From contig NC_067114.1 of NCBI RefSeq assembly GCF_021347895.1, positions 28,772,373-28,836,372 of the forward strand: a DNA stretch of 64,000 bases. Reading direction: 5' to 3'. This stretch comes from Acanthochromis polyacanthus. Lineage: Eukaryota; Chordata; Actinopteri; Pomacentridae. Position 1 is the first letter of the stretch. Each line of letters starts with the position of its first letter. Both the position numbers and the translations under genes were made by a program. Under the pieces are notes generated by a model. That model saw nothing but the letters and a program-made list of their open reading frames with translations. It did no database searches and was not told the origin of the DNA. This document shows positions 46,040-58,700 of the stretch, piece by piece.

Positions 46040-49000
46040 TTTCCACTGGGAACATTCTGTAAGTGTTAAAACTCCAACCACCTATATTTACAAAAAATAC
46101 TTTAATCAATTTAGTTGAACATTTATGACTATTTTTAAATGCTTAAACTGATGGACTACTACAAAATGTAAATCTAGATAATTCCTACCTTACTAACCAC
46201 TGATTTGCTTGCCTGAGGTCAATTAGCCTCACAGCAGTCTTTATTACATTGCTCATGTATCAGAAAAACCCAACAATGCTCTCTGGTTGAGTATTAAACA
46301 GTGAGAGACTCCACCTGGTGGCAAAAGCAGGTACTACAGCTAATCTTACTTGAAGTGTGTATTATGTAAAACAACTGTGTCAGACGTCAGCAGATACTGA
46401 GTATTTAATGACCTGCTTCTTCCTAGCTGTTAGTTTCAATGCAAGATTAAAAAGGAGCATGCCATTGATATTTTATTCTACAAGCAGATCATTCAAACAA
46501 ATGTATTAACCAGATATGGTGAACAAGTATAGCTGGCTTCACTGCGCTTATTAGTTCACTTATAATATTAATAGCAAAGATCTTTCATACTTTGACTTGT
46601 GCATATCTGCTGATAACTATTAGCCCTTAACCTTAGCACCTTTAGTTGACACAACAGATCTTAACGTCTTATCTTTTTTTCCCACAAGACTCACCTGACA
46701 TTGGTGACAACAGATAATATGATGCAACGTTAAACTAAACTTGGGCATAATATGCAAATCAAACTTGGTGGTCAATAAATCAAAGAGCTGATTGCATTTT
46801 TAAAAATAAAAAAGCAATTTAAATGTTTTACTGCTAGGTTTAGGTACCTATTTTGCACCATTTTAATGGACAGAAACAGAATTAAAAACACTACCCACAA
46901 ACATAGCTGTTGTGCCAATAAACTGTATATAAAAGACCAATGAGGTCATCATGATGTCACCAGATGGTTTGTGGACTGTTGTTGTGAATCACTGAGTTTG
47001 GCATTTGACCTTCAACATCTTGCTTTTTTGATGAACAAAGGGGTGGACCTGTCTGGAAAAACTCGAGGACACGATACACACTTCAACTTCACCACCTGTC
47101 AGTCACAACATAGCCCCTCCCTAAAACACACCATGCTTTATCTTCTTTTTTACCTCTGTATGAGACGTCACTATGGAGACTACAAACCTTTTAGGGAAAT
47201 GTTTACTGAGGAAACACATCAAGTGAAATACAGGATAATTTTGTCACAGACGTCTATACAATCTGTTTTCACAACCAAGTGAGTCGCCCCCTGCTGGCTG
47301 TTAGAAAGAATGCAGGTTTCAGTGTCTTGTACTGTGAAAACAGGTGATTTACTTTAGGTTCTAAAACCAGCCAATGGTGACTGGCTGAGTCGCAGGCAGC
47401 AACATCAGATGGCCAAAACAGAGCTGAGCTAACTCACTGAAACTTTTACCCACAACATCCTCTAAGGATTTAGTCCTGTTATGAATCTTTGGTCTAAACA
47501 GGACTTTAGTCGATGCCAGCCGGCGGAGGACTTCGCCCCTGGGTTGCACCCTGTGTTTCTACCTTGACTTTAGGATGATTGCATACACACAGTTGCAGTC
47601 TGTTGCCAGCAGAAGCAGATCTGGGTGTGGTGGAGCATCCTGCCAGGCAGCAGAGTCACTGCTACCCTTCGTGGGCTGTACACTCCACTCTTGACACCCG
47701 TTGTGCACTTTGCTGGTGCAGAGACAGGCACGAAATACTCGTAGATCTCTGGGCAGATAAGTTCAGCAACGCCTCGATGTGTTTTTACAGTCAGCTCCTG
47801 TTTGAAGCAAACTCTGACATCAACACATACAGTCGGTATTTCTCTGTACACGGCTTATTTTCACATAATGTCTCACTGTACTCCCTCTGCTGTTGTCCTC
47901 TGTTTGGTTTAGTGGACATCACAGCCATTTTGTCTCTCATTTTACACCCTGTGAATCTGTTTTTGTAACAACACAGTAACAATGATTGAATCTGCTGTTG
48001 TTTGACTTTCTCATGACTTTAGCATAAGTCCTCCTTACGCACTTTGTCTCCGTATTTCTGTTGTGAAAATTTACAGTCTCATCACTAAAAATGCTCAAAC
48101 TAGCAGCTGTCAAATTCTATTACAAAAAACAACAGGTTAAAGACCAGGCTTTGATACGGGCTTCATTACTCAGCCTCATAGTTGTGGATGGAACATGACA
48201 TGAACAAGTTGAAACCTTTCTCTTGTTTGCTCGTGGGTAAAAGTGAAACAGCAGAAAAAAAGCTTTGGGTCATGATAGAAACTGGAAGTCAGAGGAAAGC
48301 AGTTAAACACAGCGCTTAACACGGTAAGGGATCAGAATCACAACTCAAAGTAACTTTACAAAGAAACAGTGAGAGTTTTGACGGGGTTTTTTTTGCATGG
48401 AACAGAGAAAACACTGGACTTTTGAAATATTTTGTTTCTACTGGGAGCTGACATTGTTGAGAGAAAATAGTTAATGACTGTAAATGCCTGAAATTGAATT
48501 GTGAGAACACAAAGTTTCAGAGCAAAGTTTCAATTTTATGATATTCCAATCATTTTCAAACAAATTCAATTTCAAACCACACTGATCAGATTCAGTTTTC
48601 AACACAGAACAAATTAAAATATTGTGATCTCAATTTCGTCTTTTCCATGCATTCTTTTAAGTTGATCAACTCAAATAAGTCAGATTTGATTGAAATGACA
48701 TGTTTCTGACCATAATCATGTTCTTATATCGTCCCCTGTGACAGTTCTAAACACCTAAAGTTTATTGTAGGTTCACTGCGCGGTTTTTCTTCCCCCCGGC
48801 ATGGGAGAAGCCTGGGCCCCAAGTCGACACATGTAAAGAAGAAAAAGCCCTTAAAAGAAAACAAGCCTTGATAAACTGTAGCCTAAATTACTCCCAACAT
48901 GGATCTACAACAGCACCTGGCTCTGCATTTGCATGTGAATGGCAGGCAGCACCTCAAGCTACTGCGTAAACACTCCTTATCTCTACAGCTTTACGCACAG

Positions 49001-49100
49001 CAGGTTGGTTGGTGAAGTCTTTATCTGCTCTGCTGAGGATCGTTTTTATGTTAATTCTTCAATATATGTCGAGGAAGTTAAAAAAGAGGACTTTAAACTA
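46040..49100. other. Upstream region of dlx3
   Basis: About 3 kb without recognisable coding sequence. As the 5' flank of a developmental gene it may contain enhancers, but none can be named from sequence alone. Confidence 0.35.
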
Positions 49101-49483
49101 AGTCTCGCCAACTGTTTATGTGCTCTGGTGCCTGCCCGAGAAGAGGCTTACTGGAGGTTTTTGCGGGGAGAAGAAGGGAGCCAGACAGGCGACAGTCAGC
49201 GCTGTCTTGGCCTCAGGGCAGAGGCAGGGAGCGAGCAGGCGAGCCAATGAGAAGGAGACATCCACTCCTCTCTGTCCTGCCCGGCTTGGCTCAGCTCGGC
49301 GCGCCCTGTAATTAGGAGCTCTAGTTGGGTTGGGCGCCGCCACGGTGGACAGCCTGGCTGCTGCGTCAAGGGAGTTTGGGAACGCCAGCTCCAGACTGCG
49401 CGTGAATTTCTGAGCACTCCTGCTTCAGAGGTCAGAGCAGACACCAGAAAGACTTTTTCTTCAAAATAAAAAGCAACCTGAAA
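49100..49483 (+). promoter_or_regulatory. dlx3: GC-rich dlx3 leader and probable promoter
   Basis: A local rise in GC and CpG content just upstream of the start codon, in an otherwise AT-rich region, continuing into exon 1. This is the usual sign of a CpG-island-type promoter of a developmental gene. The transcription start is not resolvable. Confidence 0.45.
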
Positions 49484-49835
49484 ATGAACGGGCAGCTTTC
49501 ACCTGCCTTTGAGGAGAAGAAACCCTCCCTCCCCGTGGCTGGGAGCTCCATCTCGGCAACCAAGGATTCCCCGACGCTGCCGGAGTCCTCCTCCACAGAC
49601 ATGGGCTTCTACAGCAGCCAGAGTGCGCTCCACGGCTCGCAGGATTTCTACTCGGCGCAGCAGTCCTACTCCGCTCAGCACATGAACCCGTACGCGTACC
49701 ACCACTACAACCTGAACGGGATGGGAGCCGGCGGCGCGTACCCTGTCGGAAAGGCCGAGTACCCTTACCCGCATGCAGCGTACAGAGAGCACGGTGCGTT
49801 CAGCAGGGAGGTGCAGTCAACGCTCCAGGACGGTG
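49484..49835 (+). CDS. dlx3: dlx3 exon 1: start and activation region
   Basis: Encodes residues 1-117, rich in Ser, Tyr, Gln and Gly, and ends G|GTGAGT in phase 1. The block DSPTLPESS followed by TDMGFYSS is the Dlx3 signature, and [13 protein letters not shown] matches the NPYTYHH segment of vertebrate Dlx3. Confidence 0.92.
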
Positions 49836-52664
49836 GTGAGTTAACCTAAACCCAGATCAGATGACTGCCTATACTGGAGAAGTTTGGGTCAATTTAATGA
49901 CTAAATTCAACCTAAATGTCTCCAAACTGAACACACGGACGCACCGCTGCCTCCCTCTAACTAACAGTGCTGTGTAAGAGCGTCTCCATCTTTTTCCAAA
50001 GCCACTTTGACCACCTGAGGCTGATGCATGGCAACAGCTCATGTCTAGCCATACTAACCCAATAATTGTGCATGACTTTTACGCACTGGGGATTTGACGT
50101 TATTTTTTATTTTCCAGTTTTTCCCTGAGTCTAAACTCTCTTAACATCTCATCTCATGCATGTTTTGGATCATTAAGCTGTTTCTCTCTAAATTTTGAAC
50201 TTATAAATCTCCATCATTAGAAAATGAACACTAAGGAGCAAAAAAAAAAAAAAAAAATCACAGTTAACAGACCTGAGACATTAATGCACTAACTTCTTAT
50301 TCATATAAACACAGCCTGTTTTCCTGATTTAAAACATTAACATATAAAGCTAAAAAGCTATAAAAAAAATGGAGTGGCCAGCAAGTAAAGCTACATGCAA
50401 AAATGAACAGTTCAACCATGTTAAAGTGCAGCTGCAGAAGTATTTATTTTTCATTGAAAACAACAAAATTCTTTTATTTTCTTTAGTTTGCAAAAGAGTA
50501 AACTTTTTAATAAAAAACAGTAAGAATAGAAGTAAATGAAAGTTTGGGGGGGATGTCAGCAGCGGTACAGATCTATTTGTGAGGTTGTATAAGGATTCAC
50601 CAACACAGCCAGGTGAAGGGCCCGCCTTCATCGGCATTTTTGTCACAATAAAAGTAAGCTGTCTGTAAACTAACCTGTTTATCATTTTGTTTCAGATTTT
50701 TTTTTGTCTGGAAGTTGGAGATCAGCCTAAAGGGCTTTGGATGGAAGCCACGGCTTGTTAGAATCAGCGGCTTTTCAGCTTAACCCATATCTGTCCTCAA
50801 CAACTAGTTCATTAAGACACAACTGGTTTGTGTTCATTAGATAAACTAAACAGTCGGTGCCAACATAAATAAGCTAACAGCGCAAGCATGATGTTATTTA
50901 GGAGTATCAGCGTGTTCCACTGGTGCTCATTCTAAACTCAACACACTCAGATTACAGAGCATCAAGTTCAACATTTTGAACAACCAGCATAATTTTGGTC
51001 CTCTGACTTCCCCTTTGAGAGCAGCCAGCGTGCATTCACAAGCATTTGCTTTTGGCTCTGCTCGCAGCTCTCGGTGCAAACTACAGAGGAAGAACAAACT
51101 CAACAGACTGGTGTTCTGTTTTTGACATTCCAGTTGGGAGTTGACTCCTGGAAACGGCCCCGGGGGACTTTGGCCCGCAGCCACGCACATCAGGTGTCAC
51201 GACATGTCAGTCAGCCTCGGCCTTTGACTCATCCGACAAGGACGGTTCCTTATCACGCAAGGCCCGCGGCCACGCCCAGACAAATAAACAAACAAACAAT
51301 ACGTCAATAGGTGTAGCGTTTCATTTGCAATCAATATTTCATAAAAGAAAACAGCAATCAAATGAAACTGGGTATCTAATGTGAAAAAATGAATAAAATA
51401 ACAAATATTCAAAGAGATCACAGTGAAAACTTCATGCTGCTACTTTGAGAACAAATTGTTAAGTTTTCATACGCTCTTTGAGTAACTTAATTACAAAACA
51501 TAAATTTCTAAACGCTGTTTCGATCCCTCACTGAAATTCTGATTTCTACATATAAAGGATTTAGTTTCTTTTAATGTGTGTTTATATACAAAGTCCAAAA
51601 TACTGAACTCAAGCTTTAAAACAGTCACTGTAGTTTCATGGTGTAAAATAATCCCAGAAAAATACAAAGTACAGTATTTATATGTAACGTTGAGAGTCTT
51701 TTTTTCAAACGCACACACATAAAAAGCGATTTAAATGTTTGTTATTTATATTTTTCATGAATTGTACTTGTTTTGAACAGCTGAAGTCAGATTTGTTCAG
51801 TATAAATGAAAAGATGTAAATAGTCAGCCACACTTAAAATAAGTAAATCAGTATAAACGTGTAGAAATGTTCTGGTTTTTGGGCTATGAAGGATATAAAC
51901 AACAAATGTGTTGATCAAATGTCAACAAATATATTTAAGACAGATTGGTTGTGTATTTATGGAAAAACAAAAAATAAATCAATCAGATGCAGGAATAGCA
52001 GCACGAATGGGGAGCGATGTATACAAGCAGGCCTCCAGGCGACATCAAAGACACCTATAAATCTCTGTCTCCCTCCCCAGCTGTGGGAGACACTCTGACC
52101 AAAATTATAAGTTCAGAGTGCTGGCGGAATTTCTTTGAAATTTCGGGGTTGCAGCAGCCACGGCTATTTTTGTGCTACAACTTCTCTGCACAGAGCTGCC
52201 CTGGAGAGAACTAATACAAGTTCATGGGATTGTTTCAAGAGAGAAAAGTGTGAGAAGTCTCACACAGGTTGTTTAACATTTCACACGATCAAAGGGAAGG
52301 AAGGTGGCAGTGATGGGAGGCTGTCACTCCAAGCAACAATGTTACATAATTTCTCCTGTTTCCTCTCTAAAGTGAAAGAAGAACCAGACGTGGAAGTTCG
52401 GATGGTCAACGGGAAGCCCAAGAAGGTGCGCAAGCCCCGGACCATCTACTCCAGCTACCAGCTGGCCGTCCTGCAGAGGAGGTTCCAGTCGGCCCAGTAC
52501 CTGGCCCTGCCGGAGAGGGCCGAGCTCGCCGCTCAGCTGGGCCTCACACAGACACAGGTGAGGCAGCAGGAAGCAACCGGGGCAGCTCGCTAAAGAGCAG
52601 AGAGTGTTTCTGAAGGAACTATGACGGTGTAAACGGTGAAAATGGGCCTTAAAATGCATCTGAG

Positions 52665-52714
<50 letters not shown>

Positions 52715-55700
52715 TAGATAATCTGTAGTTGAAGTTGAAGTGCTGAAAGGATCAGACGCATCATTTAAAGTGGAATCAATTAAACCATCAAATATTTTAA
52801 ATTTCAGCCTTCAGTTTGCCGTAAACTAAAATTTAAACATCGAGGCCCTTGATTATACTCCCACACGTACACTAGCAGTCAAAAGTTTGGACACACCTTC
52901 TCATTTAATGTTTATTTTTTATTTTCATGACTATTTACATCATGGATTCTCACTAAAGGCATGGAAACTATGAACGAACACGTATGAATTTATGTAGCAA
53001 ACAAAAAAGTGTGAAATAAGTCTTAACATGTTTTATATTTTAGATTGAATCATAGAAGGATTGAATTTGAATTAAAAATTCCCAATAATGACTCAGAATT
53101 TGTCCAAATAACTTGTAAAACAAGTTGAAAGTAGTCCAAAATGACTGGAAACCGGTTCAAAGCTACTCAGAATTTCCCAAAACGTGTTAAAAATTTGTAC
53201 AAAATCAGTCAAAATATGTACAAAATTTGTTAAATCCTTTTGTAAATGACCCAAAAGAAGTCCCGCATAACTCCAAACAAGTTTAAAAAAAAATCCCAAT
53301 TTTTCTCAAAATAGTCAAATCTTTCCCAAAGAACTGAAAATTGTCAATCATGACTCAAAATCTGTCTAAAATAACTTGGTAATAAATTGAAATTTGCCCA
53401 TAATTGTAGTAACTGGCTTTCAATTTTTCGATAATGAATTGACATTAATGTTCAGTGACTTGAAATGTCCTAAATTACTCAAGAATCATCCAAAGTGACT
53501 CAAACTTTATTCATTAGGAGGAAATATTTGTCCACAATGGCTTGAAACCTGTTCAAAATACTCAAAACCTCTGAAAACAAGTTAAAAATGGTCCAAAATC
53601 TGTTAAATCTTGTCTCAAACGACTCAAAAGAAGTCCCAGATAACCCTGAACAAGTCCCAAGAAACTCAAAGTTTGTTAAAAATGATTCAGTTTGAGTTAA
53701 AAATTGCCAATAAAGTCTCACACAGGTCTGTTTCTGTTCTGTGAGGTTCTTTGAGTACTGCTTTGCACACTCGCAGCATTCTCTCCATGAGCTTCACGAG
53801 CTAGTCACCTGAAATGGTTCTCTAACAGTCTTGAAGGAGTTCTAGAGATGCTGAGCATTTGTTGATCCTTCTACCTTCACTCTGAGGTCCATCTCATCCC
53901 AAACCATCTGGTGCTGACTGGGCGTGAATGTGCACATATCTAGTTGGCGTTTTTACTTTCTACTCCACTTGAAGTCTGTTTGGAGGCCTCTGTTCCATAC
54001 AGGAGCAGCAGGTAGACATCTGTGCATCCTACACATGCACAGTTCAGCTGAGCATGCTCACTGTGGAGCTAGTAGTGTAGCCGCGGATGCAAATTTTGGT
54101 CTGCATGCAGATATCTGCAGAGATGCCTCTCGCAATCTTGGAAAGATGAGAGAAGTTTCGTCATGTGGTACTCAGAAAGCTAAGGCTAAGCTAAAAACAG
54201 TGAAGTGTAAAGCCAGTGTTGTACTCTCTAATCGTGACATGAACTGCTGTGCGACTGAGCTGCAAATGCAACCGTGCGTACATGCTCGGCTGTAGTGTGC
54301 ATGGGTGGAATACGTAAGAACGCTCTACTGTAGGGCTGCAACTAACGACGCGTTGACGAGTCGTCTGAACACGATACGTCATCAAAAGCAGAAGTGAGCG
54401 CGCAATACAACAGAAATCACCATCCGACCGGAGCGCGGAACACGGACGGACATCGGCGCTGCATCGTGCATGTATTATGTATGCACGATGCAGCGCGGAT
54501 GTCCGCGTTTAGATACAGCTGTATAGTAAACGCTGACATCCATGTTTACGATATAACTCGGACATCCGCGCTGCATCGTGCATACATAATACATGTACGA
54601 TGCAGCGCCGACGTCCATCTGTGTTCCGCGCTCCGGTCAGAAGGTGATTTCTGTTGCATTGCGCGCTCACTTCCGCTTTTGATGACGTATCGTGCTCAGA
54701 CGACTCGTCGACGCATCGTTACTTGCAGCCCTACTCTACTGTGCATGTGTTGGAAAAGTAGTGTATTAACAATGACTACACATCCATTAGTGTCTGTATA
54801 ATCGATCTTAAAAGCAACAGAAGCACCAGCAAGGATGACAGTAATGTGAATTTTAACTGAAGCTGAATTCTCAGAGGTGGTTTACAGTTTTTTTCGATTG
54901 CTAACACGCATTGGTCGAGACTGAAGGCACATGTTCAAAACTCTTAACTCAGTCTGCAAAACAGAAGTCCATGTTCCCCAAACTACAAATCACTTTCCAT
55001 TGCTTTCACACAAAATGCATTCAGAGACCACAGTCACCAAAATTCATGAACTCTTCTCAGTTTCTAGTTCACCACCTGCAGAACACTAGACTTTTGCAGC
55101 ACAGTTTTCAAATGCTAACACACTGTGTTCAAAACAGTTAAAAACACAATCAGAAGAGAATGATGGGGGGGGAAACAGGTTGAATTTCTGTTGCAGCCAC
55201 ATTGAAATTTATTGAAAATCATTTCAAAATATTGAAAACAAGAGCAATCCGAGATTTCTGACCTCCGCCAAGGGAAGATGATACGAAGTTGGAAAATCTA
55301 AATCCGGATCCAGAATCCAGATCCTTATCTGGATCAACACAAAATTTGAATGGAGTCTTCCCTGGGCCAAGATCCACCTCTGGTGAAAATTTCATGAAGA
55401 TCCGACAAGTAGTTTCCGATAAATCCTGTCCACAGACGCACACAGACAGACAAATAAATAACGGACCCGATCGCATAACCTCCTTGGCGGAGGTAATTAA
55501 AATAAATGAAAAGATTAGATAATTCCAAACACAGCAGAGTGTAGTTGTCAGCTGAAACCCGATTCAGGTGATCTGTGTTTGGCCTCATCAGAAACCATAA
55601 AAAGGAGACACTCAGAAAGGTTCTACCCACAATGCATCTCCAGAGAAGACATCAGATGTAATGGATGGAAACATGAGGCCAAATGCAGACGACAGGTTCT

Positions 55701-58700
55701 GAATGTTACAGTTTACATGTGTTGTTGGTTTTTGACTTTTATCTCTTGATTTCTATTCTGCCCTCTGAATTCTGAGATTCTACATTTTATTTTTGTTTAC
55801 AGTAAACTTTATTTTTTGTCAGGTCCCAAAGTACCGATGCAAACGCACAGAGAAAATACGTCAGTGTTGCTGGAGTAAACTGCTGCATTCCTGATTCATT
55901 CTTGTTGCGAAATATTACAATAATTTAGAACACTGAAAGTGCAAAGATCTTATTTTATAATAAAATACAGATTTATCTTCAAAGAAATCATTGAAACTTG
56001 AAAGATCTCAATTTATTTCATGTACTGCTCTCTGTTGTTGTTGGTATTTTGTAGTTCAGCGTGCTCAGAGTGACAGCGTTTGTTTCCAAAGTGAGACTAT
56101 TTTCTAGTGCTGTGGTTGAATGAGCTTATTTTGAGACATGTATGAAGTGTTTTGTTGGTGAGAAACAGTTTTGGGGATGAGATTTACTGTTTAGCTGAGA
56201 TGCGTGATGGAAATGCAGGCTGTGTGAAGAGTTTTGAACATGAGACTTCAGTTTGGACCAATGCTTGTTAGCAATTGAAAAAAACTGTAATTGCACTCAA
56301 AATAGTGTCAGATGATCTGCAAGATTACAAAATTTAGTTTGGATATTTGTGCTGTAAGCCGAAAAGTAAAAATAAGCTGTTGTCAGTTAATGTTAAAAGG
56401 CTAAAAGTAGGTGTATGTGTGCATGAACTGAACTGAGAAAGGTGTAGTTACTATAAGTAATGCCACATCAGCCTCTAATAAGATAAATAAATCTTTGTAA
56501 AATCAGAGTAAAAAGCAGTAGAACACTAATAGATGTGTGTGAATGTCAGAAGTTCGTTGGCAGAGCTGTGAGTTGTTACTGTTGCATCGGTCTAGATCTC
56601 GCCGTCACAACCTTCATGCCATAATGATTTACTGCCGCATGAGTTATCTGAGTGATAAAAGACAAAACTTGAGGCGCAGGTTGTTTTATCACGGCTGCTG
56701 TAAATCATTGTTCAGCGTCATGCTTGAGCAACATTCACAAGCTGTAAAAACAAACGCAGCAGTGATTTCATTTGGTTTGGATTACAATGTTTTTTTTGCA
56801 GATAACACCATTAAAGGAGCTCTTACACGGCGTTAAATGAGCTGTAAATAGACTGTCTAAATTCAGCTTATGTACAATGACAACAACAAAAAAAGGATGA
56901 ATATGGTCCCTGTTAGTCCACATCAAGTTACCAAAGCGAAACAACAGGCCTTCATAATGTTGTTTAAAGCTGCACTTGTTGACAACAGATCATGCTAAAA
57001 AGACTAGGGCTGCAGCTAACGAAGCCTCGAGCAATCGTCTGAGCACGATACGTCATCAAAAGTGGAAGTGAGCGCGCAATGCAACAGAAATCACCATCCG
57101 ACCGGAGCGCGGAACACAGACGGACGTCGGCACTGCATCGTGCATGTATTATGTATGCACGATGCAGCACGGATGTCCGCGTTTAGATACAGCTGTAAAG
57201 TAAACGCTGACATCCGTGTTTACGATACATCACGGATGTCCGTGCTGTATCGTGCATACACAATACATGCACGATGTCCGTGTTCCGCGCTCCGGTCGGA
57301 CGCTGATTTCTGTTGCATTGCGCGCTCACTTCCGCTTTTAAAGACGTATCGTGCTCAGACTCGAGGCTTCGTTAGCTGCAGCCCTAAAAAAGACAACACT
57401 GAATCTGAATCTCTATCCCTAAACCTAAACAAAAAAAACCCAACAAAAACAATAGATTGACTAGAAAAATGAAGAGAATATTTGGCTGAACTGCAGGCTG
57501 TGTTCACAGAGCAGAGAGACGAGTACAGAAAGAAACTAAAGCTCTAAGTCCGGGGCGTCCAAACTTTTTGCAAAGAGAAAGTTGGAAATGTTTCGGGACC
57601 AACCATCCACCCTGACATTCTTTGAACCATCAACATCAAATATAAACTAAGTGTTTAATGATGGAATACTTTGCATGTCTTCACATACAACACATTTAAA
57701 TCTGAAGTTTTTACCCAAATCGCTCTACTTTTCCAAATTGATACCACATGGAATGAAGAAAAAGTTTGACTAGAAAATAAACTTTCAGGAAGATTAAACA
57801 GATGTACACTCATTTGAAACATTCCATATTTCTCTATTAAATGCTCGCTGTAAACTTCTAAATTCAAAAAATGTGAACAGGAAAATACCACCAACAGTTC
57901 CTGCAATAATCAAAGAAATCTCACTTTTATTAGTTATTTATTTATTATTTATTGAACTTTTATGTATGTGAGCTTTACTTGTAGCTTTATTTTGGGGTTT
58001 TTTCTGTATTATGTCCTGTTTGTTTTAGATGCTTTCTGTTGTTTTATTTGACTTTTAGCTGCCTGGATCTTTGGTGTGATGTCGTCTCTCTAATTCTTTA
58101 ATTCTCAAATTTTTTGACTTTTAATTTTAACCCCCAATCGTATTCTTTCATTTTCAAACTGCCACATTCCCCTGTTTGATTTGAGTGCTAATCGAGCTAA
58201 TTATTCATTGAATTTATCATCATTTTTACAATTTATTTTAACTGCCCGCTCTGACTTGTCTCCTATATCTTTCCTGATTGACTGTGTTGCACAGTTTAAC
58301 TGCCAACGCACTTTGTGAACACTGTTCTTAAGGCTGCTATATAAATAAAACTATCATTATTATTATTTCCTGCTGATGATATATGTCATTATAAATGTTT
58401 AATGCTGCACAAAAGTGAATTCTCTGTACTTGTAGCCATGACTGTGCCATTTCTATAGCTACACTATCGTTCAAAAGTCTGGGGTCATCCAGACAATTTC
58501 ATATTTTCCATGAAAACTCCCACTTTTATTCATGTGCTAACAGAACTGCACAAGGGTTTTCTACTCATCAATGAGCCCTTCAGCACCATTAGCTAACATG
58601 ATTGGACAGTAGCAAAAAAGTCCAGGAACTGCTTAAATATGGTTACAATATGTCCAGGTGGTCTTTACTGGTTGTTTTGTTGCCCCCAAGTGGCCAAAAA

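Noticed and set aside
45607..46069. Overlapping 118-128-codon frames on both strands
   Set aside because: They lie in the TA-flanked MITE at 45554-46037 and show no protein similarity.
47579..47968. 129-codon open frame (+) with a long frame on the opposite strand
   Set aside because: No domain, no splice context and no repeat match. The length is within chance for this much sequence.
52667..52722. CRISPR-like repeat array
   Set aside because: It is a plain GATA/GACA microsatellite without spacers, in a vertebrate intron.
54394..54801. 135-codon open frame and a sister frame at 57062-57460
   Set aside because: Both run through palindromic hAT MITEs and read the inverted arms in turn, so they are by-products of the repeat.
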